From NCBI RefSeq assembly GCF_963975415.1, contig NZ_CAXBGN010000001.1:434001-498000 (forward strand): a stretch of DNA of 64,000 nucleotides, given 5' to 3'. Positions 59,747 to 64,000 of the stretch are shown here, piece by piece; position 1 is the stretch's first letter, and each line of letters opens with the position of its first letter. The DNA is from Kriegella sp963975415 (lineage in GTDB: Bacteria > Bacteroidota > Bacteroidia > Flavobacteriales > Flavobacteriaceae). The notes beneath the pieces are model-generated. The model saw nothing but the letters and a program-made list of their open reading frames with translations. It did no database searches and had not been told where the DNA came from. A program made the position numbers and the translations under genes.

Positions 59747-62700
59747 TTACTTCTTTCGCAAATCCAACACATGGGGGTATTCACGATTTAGGGGAACCTC
59801 TTTGTATACAAATGTATTGGATGCAGCCTTACGTTCTACCATTCTTCCTGTAAAATTTGATGTAGTGCCCATTTCCATCGGTACAACTTCACCTTGCGTA
59901 TGTCCAAAATCCCAAAATCTATTGATTCTCCTAGATTCTGCCTCATAACTATTCACGGGATAGGTGTCGTAAGATCGGCCTCCCGGATGAGCAACAAAGT
60001 AAGTACACCCTCCAATGGATTTTTTATTCCATTTATCGACAATGTCAAAAACCAAGGGCACATCTACCGCTATCGTAGGATGTAAGGCAGACCAAGGGTC
60101 CCATGCTTTATAACGCACCCCGGCCACATATTCACCTTTAGTGCCTGTAGAATTCAGCGCAATCTTTACGCCGTTACAGGTTAGACTGTAGCGTTCTTCC
60201 GTGAAGTTTTTTATTTTTATCTGTACCCGCTCCAAAGAAGAATCTACATAACGTGCCGTTCCCCTGCCTGACATTTCTTCACCTAATACGTTCCACGGTT
60301 CGATGGCCATACGCAGTTCAATCTCCATCGAATTTATCTCTACCATTCCATAAAGCGGAAAACGAAATTCAAAAAAGGGATCGAACCAATCGAGTTTGAA
60401 AGGATATCCCGCTTCGTTCAATTGTGAAACAATATCCCTTAAGTCTTCCTTTACATAATGCTCTAATAAAAACTTGTCATGAAGCTCGGTACCCCAACGT
60501 ACCAAATCATGCTTATACGGTTTTTTCCAAAACCAAGAAACCAAAGTACGCACCAGCAACATTTGCATCAAACTCATTTGTGCATGGGGCGGCATATCGA
60601 AAGCGCGCAATTCTAAAATACCCAATCTACCCGAGGACGAATCTGGTGAATATAATTTATCAATACAAAACTCGGCCCGGTGTGTATTTCCGGTAATATC
60701 GGTCAACAAATGGCGAAATAAACGGTCGGTCAACCAAAATGGCACCTCTTTGTCTTCCGGAATCTGGGAAAAAGCGATCTCCAATTCATATAGGTTTTCC
60801 AGGCGTGCCTCATCTACACGCGGTGCCTGACTTGTCGGCCCAATAAACGCACCTGAAAATAAATAGGAAAGTCCAGGATGGTGCTGCCAAAAAGTTAAGA
60901 GGCTACGAAGAAGTTGCGGGTTTCGAAGCAACGGACTATCGGCAGGTGTGACCCCGCCCAAAGTAACATGGTTGCCTCCACCTGTACCGGTATGCTTACC
61001 GTCTAACATAAACTTCTCGGTTCCCAAACGTGACTTTTTTGCTTCGGCATAGAGCTTAAGCGTATTGTCGGTGAGCTCTTGCCAATTCTTTGCAGGGTGC
61101 ACATTGACCTCTATAACCCCTGGGTCAGGTGTAATCTTCAACACTTCTAGCCTATTATCCCTAGGTGGCTCATATCCTTCCATGATTATAGGAACTTCCA
61201 ATTCCTTTGCCGTTGCCTCTATGCTTGCTACCAGATCTAAAAAATCTTCTGCACTGTCTAAAGGTGGTAAGAAAAGAAAAAGTTTACCATCACGTACTTC
61301 AGCACATATCGCCGTACGTACGAAGGGTTGTTTTCTGCTCGCTGATTTAGATGTTTTGGCATCCATTCTTTTTTGCAAATCGGTCGCATAGGCTTCCAAA
61401 GGTGGCTTTGGCTCAAACAATTCGGGCTCAGCAGTTGGTTCTGAAGGTATTTCAGGTTCTTTTGGTAGCGATTCCAAAGGCAACCGTAAACCTATTGGTG
61501 AATTTCCTGGAGTTAAAAACAAATGTTTACCCCTAAATTCCCACGTATTGGTAATCCAATTTTTATCTTTTTTGGCCAATGGAAAAACATGACCCACGGT
61601 TTTACCGACGCCCTGCTCCAACACCTCGCCCAATTTTCGGCGTAAAGCCGTATCTTTTTCTTTGTAATCCTTTGGTGCTACATCTATCGGTAGTTTCCCT
61701 TCTTCCCATAAAAAATAAAAAGCATCTTCATAGGCAGGAACTATACTGGCATCGGAACAAACCAAATATTTGGTCAAAGTCTTTAAAAAAGTATGTGTAA
61801 TATCTTCAGGGTAGGTATAATTTTCAGCGAAAGAAGCCAATAATTTGGGTTCTTTCCATATAGATGCCCCATCTTTTCGCCAATGAATGCCGATAAGCCA
61901 ACGTGGCAAGGGTTCTCCAGGATACCATTTTCCCTGTGCGTGGTGCAACATTCCTCCTTTTCCAAAAGCATCTAGTAACCGTAACGAAAGTGAACTTGCC
62001 AATTTGCGTTTGTGTGCGCCATCTGCCGCGGTGTTCCATTCTTCCCCTTCCATGTCATCAATGGAAACAAAAGTAGGCTCCCCGCCCATGGTCAGACGAA
62101 CATCATTCTGTTGCAACTCTTCTTCAACAACAAAACCCAAATCATAAATGGCTTTCCACTGATCCTCGGTATAAGGCTTGGTTACCCGTGGCGATTCAAA
62201 AATGCGCGTCACCGAGTTATCAAATTCAAACTCTGTTTCACAGGGGTCTGTCATGCCATACACCGGAGCTGCACTTTCAAAGGAAGGTGTACACGCCAAA
62301 GGAATATGCCCCTCCCCTGCCAAAAGACCAGAAGTTGCGTCTAAACCGATCCAACCAGCTCCGGGCAAATATACTTCAGCCCAGGCATGTAAATCGGTAA
62401 AATCTTCCTCAGGGCCAGAAGGTCCATCCAAAGATTTCTCATCTTGCTTTAATTGCACAAGGTACCCCGACACAAATCGAGCAGCCAATCCTAAATGCCG
62501 AAGTGTCTGTACCAATAACCAAGCAAAATCTCTACAAGAGCCCAATTTATTCCCTAAAGTCTGCTCACAGCTTTGTACCCCAGGTTCCATACGGATAGTG
62601 TAATTGAGGTACGCGTATAAATCTTGGTTAAGGCCTATTAGAAAATCAATACTACGCTTAGGTGTCAGGTCTATTTGTTCTATCCAGTCCTTAAGCAATG

Positions 62701-63073
62701 GTCCTTTTTCTGTTATTTCCAGATAGGGTTGTAATTCCTTTTTTAAGTCCTCTGAATACGTAAACGGAAAATTTTCCACGGCTTCCTCCACAAAGAAATC
62801 AAAAGGATTGATGGTTTTTAAGTCTGCTATAATTTCTACTTCAACAGAGAGTTCTTCCGTCTTTTCAGGAAAAACGATACGGGCCAAGTAATTGCCAAAG
62901 GGATCCTGTTGCCAATTAAAGAAATGATTTTCTGGTTGTATTTTTATAGAATATGTTTCAATGGGCGTTCTGCTATGTGGCGCAGGGCGTAATCTAAAAA
63001 TATGTGGGGAAAGATTTACCCGACGATCATATTTATAAACGGTTTTATGTGCAATCGCTACTTTTAATGCCAT
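59747..63073 (-). CDS. Transglutaminase and DUF2126 fusion (predicted amidoligase)
   Basis: The 1108-residue protein has an N-terminal transglutaminase-like region with the triad Cys in GSCRDFAWLL, His in DLHAWAEVYL and Asp in GLDATSGL, then the long DUF2126 part with the typical RLTMGGEPTFVSIDDMEGEE and GGGNHVTLGGVTPADSPLLR. DUF2126 is predicted to belong to the glutamine-synthetase-like COOH-NH2 ligases. It is the first gene of the three-gene operon; a promoter should lie in 63074-63400. Confidence 0.93.
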   Translation of the reverse strand: MALKVAIAHKTVYKYDRRVNLSPHIFRLRPAPHSRTPIETYSIKIQPENHFFNWQQDPFGNYLARIVFPEKTEELSVEVEIIADLKTINPFDFFVEEAVENFPFTYSEDLKKELQPYLEITEKGPLLKDWIEQIDLTPKRSIDFLIGLNQDLYAYLNYTIRMEPGVQSCEQTLGNKLGSCRDFAWLLVQTLRHLGLAARFVSGYLVQLKQDEKSLDGPSGPEEDFTDLHAWAEVYLPGAGWIGLDATSGLLAGEGHIPLACTPSFESAAPVYGMTDPCETEFEFDNSVTRIFESPRVTKPYTEDQWKAIYDLGFVVEEELQQNDVRLTMGGEPTFVSIDDMEGEEWNTAADGAHKRKLASSLSLRLLDAFGKGGMLHHAQGKWYPGEPLPRWLIGIHWRKDGASIWKEPKLLASFAENYTYPEDITHTFLKTLTKYLVCSDASIVPAYEDAFYFLWEEGKLPIDVAPKDYKEKDTALRRKLGEVLEQGVGKTVGHVFPLAKKDKNWITNTWEFRGKHLFLTPGNSPIGLRLPLESLPKEPEIPSEPTAEPELFEPKPPLEAYATDLQKRMDAKTSKSASRKQPFVRTAICAEVRDGKLFLFLPPLDSAEDFLDLVASIEATAKELEVPIIMEGYEPPRDNRLEVLKITPDPGVIEVNVHPAKNWQELTDNTLKLYAEAKKSRLGTEKFMLDGKHTGTGGGNHVTLGGVTPADSPLLRNPQLLRSLLTFWQHHPGLSYLFSGAFIGPTSQAPRVDEARLENLYELEIAFSQIPEDKEVPFWLTDRLFRHLLTDITGNTHRAEFCIDKLYSPDSSSGRLGILELRAFDMPPHAQMSLMQMLLVRTLVSWFWKKPYKHDLVRWGTELHDKFLLEHYVKEDLRDIVSQLNEAGYPFKLDWFDPFFEFRFPLYGMVEINSMEIELRMAIEPWNVLGEEMSGRGTARYVDSSLERVQIKIKNFTEERYSLTCNGVKIALNSTGTKGEYVAGVRYKAWDPWSALHPTIAVDVPLVFDIVDKWNKKSIGGCTYFVAHPGGRSYDTYPVNSYEAESRRINRFWDFGHTQGEVVPMEMGTTSNFTGRMVERKAASNTFVYKEVPLNREYPHVLDLRKK

Positions 63074-63478
63074 GTGGAGATCAAATTTTCAATGTATCCT
63101 AAGATAAGTACTTATAACAGTAATTCTCTCAATTTCATAGAGATAATTCAAACTTTTATCCATTAAAAATTAATAGTCATTTCTTTTTGCCAGATTAATG
63201 ATCTTTGCCCCCTTTTTAACTGTTTTATAGAAAAATAGTCTGATTCACCATTATTAATTAACTCTATCGGCCCCAGCCAGAATCTTTAGAACGTTTTCCC
63301 AACATGGCATTTTTGATGCTTAAATAGCATTTAAGAACTGTACCCTACAACTTATCCACTGGTTGGAAAAACCCTGTAAATTGGACACGATGGTGTCCAA
63401 TTTTTTATATTTATTTGTATGTTTAGCCCAGTGTCGACCATTATAAATAATTATAACAATCTAAAAACCAACCTTCAA
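63074..63478. other. 405-bp divergent intergenic region
   Basis: It separates the DUF2126 operon (minus) from the secreted protein gene at 63479 (plus). Apart from the inverted repeat at 63378-63406 I see no gene, RNA or clear promoter. Confidence 0.5.
63378..63406 (+). promoter_or_regulatory. Perfect 11-bp hairpin upstream of the last gene (terminator-like or operator)
   Basis: AAATTGGACAC and GTGTCCAATTT enclose GATG, and three more T residues follow on the plus strand. It looks like a rho-independent terminator, but no plus-strand gene ends nearby, so it may be attenuation in the leader of the gene at 63479 or a regulator site. Confidence 0.6.
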
Positions 63479-64000
63479 ATGCGGATAAGACTTTCTTTAA
63501 TAAAATTTTTGGGCGTATGTGTTGTATTTGCAATTTCATCTTCTTTTATCAGCAGCCCTTTTGACATTTCTAAAAACCGGGATGACCATCCACAAGCAAT
63601 GGAATTCAATACAGACGGTCTCTACTATGCTGAATTGTACGACTACATCTACCGAGGTCATTTTGAAAATATTGAGCTCAAACGAGAAGACATGCAATTT
63701 CTTATGATTTTCGGACAGTACCTCAGAGCTTTTGGCAAACAGTGTCCTGCTGCCTTACCTGCGGATAAAGTAGAAATAATGGAAGAGGTCTGTGCAACGG
63801 AAGAAGTAACGCGCAACGGGTATGGTGATGTTCTAAGTAGAGTATGCGTTAGATGGAAGTGGGTAGGAACGGGGTTGTATGCGCGCCCAGACCTATACGA
63901 CGCTAAAATGGAAGTCGAGGGTATGCAACGCTCCGATGCACTTCGCACCATGATGGAAATGGTAACCGACCCTAATTCCATGGGTAATTCGGTAGATTTG
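63479..64000 (+). CDS. Secreted protein of unknown function (runs off the right edge)
   Basis: ATG at 63479 opens a frame that stays open to 64000 (174 codons). It starts MRIRLSLIKFLGVCVVFAIS with SSSFISSP, a good signal peptide. The visible mature part is mixed, contains Cys in GKQCPAALPADK, MEEVCATEE and SRVCVRWKW (three cysteines that could pair), and has no family I recognise. The complete end is beyond the window. Confidence 0.85.
   Translation, partial: MRIRLSLIKFLGVCVVFAISSSFISSPFDISKNRDDHPQAMEFNTDGLYYAELYDYIYRGHFENIELKREDMQFLMIFGQYLRAFGKQCPAALPADKVEIMEEVCATEEVTRNGYGDVLSRVCVRWKWVGTGLYARPDLYDAKMEVEGMQRSDALRTMMEMVTDPNSMGNSVDL

Noticed and set aside
1..64000. tRNA, rRNA genes or insertion sequences
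   Set aside because: I looked for T-loop sequences, rRNA-like blocks and transposase motifs by eye and found none; short or divergent ones could be missed.

Overview
The window is from a marine-type member of the Bacteroidota, most likely family Flavobacteriaceae. The support is A+T-rich intergenic DNA, a TAnnTTTG-type promoter at 30057-30083, start sites without Shine-Dalgarno sequences, many short-signal lipoproteins, and housekeeping genes of flavobacterial type (comM, tilS, dsbD-like, pabB). This placement is inferred from the sequence alone, without any database search.

Region 1 (1-23696, all on the minus strand) is an extracellular contractile injection system (eCIS) of the Afp/PVC/AlgoCIS type. 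In transcription order it encodes: an Afp16-like DUF4255 tube terminator, an unassigned 325-aa protein, one sheath, two tube proteins, a 52-aa DUF5908 protein, a LysM adaptor (Afp7-like), a VgrG-like spike (Afp8), a PAAR tip (Afp10), a gp25-like protein (Afp9), two large baseplate proteins (Afp11 and Afp12 types), a 1593-aa PKD protein with an internal duplication, and a tape-measure protein (Afp14). The last genes look like cargo or accessory genes: an astacin-like zinc protease with no signal peptide, a DUF4157 protein with an acidic minisatellite, a lipoprotein, a 107-aa protein, and the start of a second DUF4157 protein that begins just behind a telomere-like heptamer array. No Afp15-type AAA+ ATPase is present in the window; it may lie beyond position 1.

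Region 2 (23697-35817) is accessory. It holds a Gfo/Idh/MocA oxidoreductase, a family 8 polysaccharide lyase, a KDG kinase (together a likely uronic-acid polysaccharide route), several small secreted proteins and lipoproteins, a small leader-regulated operon starting with a 48-aa lipoprotein, and an 894-aa TIR-like/repeat/transmembrane/DUF1566 protein.

Region 3 (35818-40909) ends in intact comM. A decayed second copy of the comM 3' end lies 3.3 kb away. The two copies bracket two predicted exported cysteine hydrolases and a membrane-anchored coiled-coil protein, so this looks like an old insertion next to comM.

Region 4 (40992-56201) is mostly core metabolism and exported hydrolases: penicillin acylase family, a zinc-protease lipoprotein, a CocE/S15-type hydrolase, DsbD, TilS, an alpha/beta hydrolase, PabB with a TTG start, an FMN reductase, an HGSNAT-like membrane acyltransferase, a nitrilase and a GNAT acetyltransferase. 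Region 5 (56281-63073, minus) is a three-gene operon of transglutaminase, circularly permuted ATP-grasp/alpha-E and transglutaminase-DUF2126, a set predicted to make and process a peptide. A secreted protein gene starts at 63479 and runs off the right edge. I saw no rRNA, tRNA, CRISPR array or intact insertion sequence.
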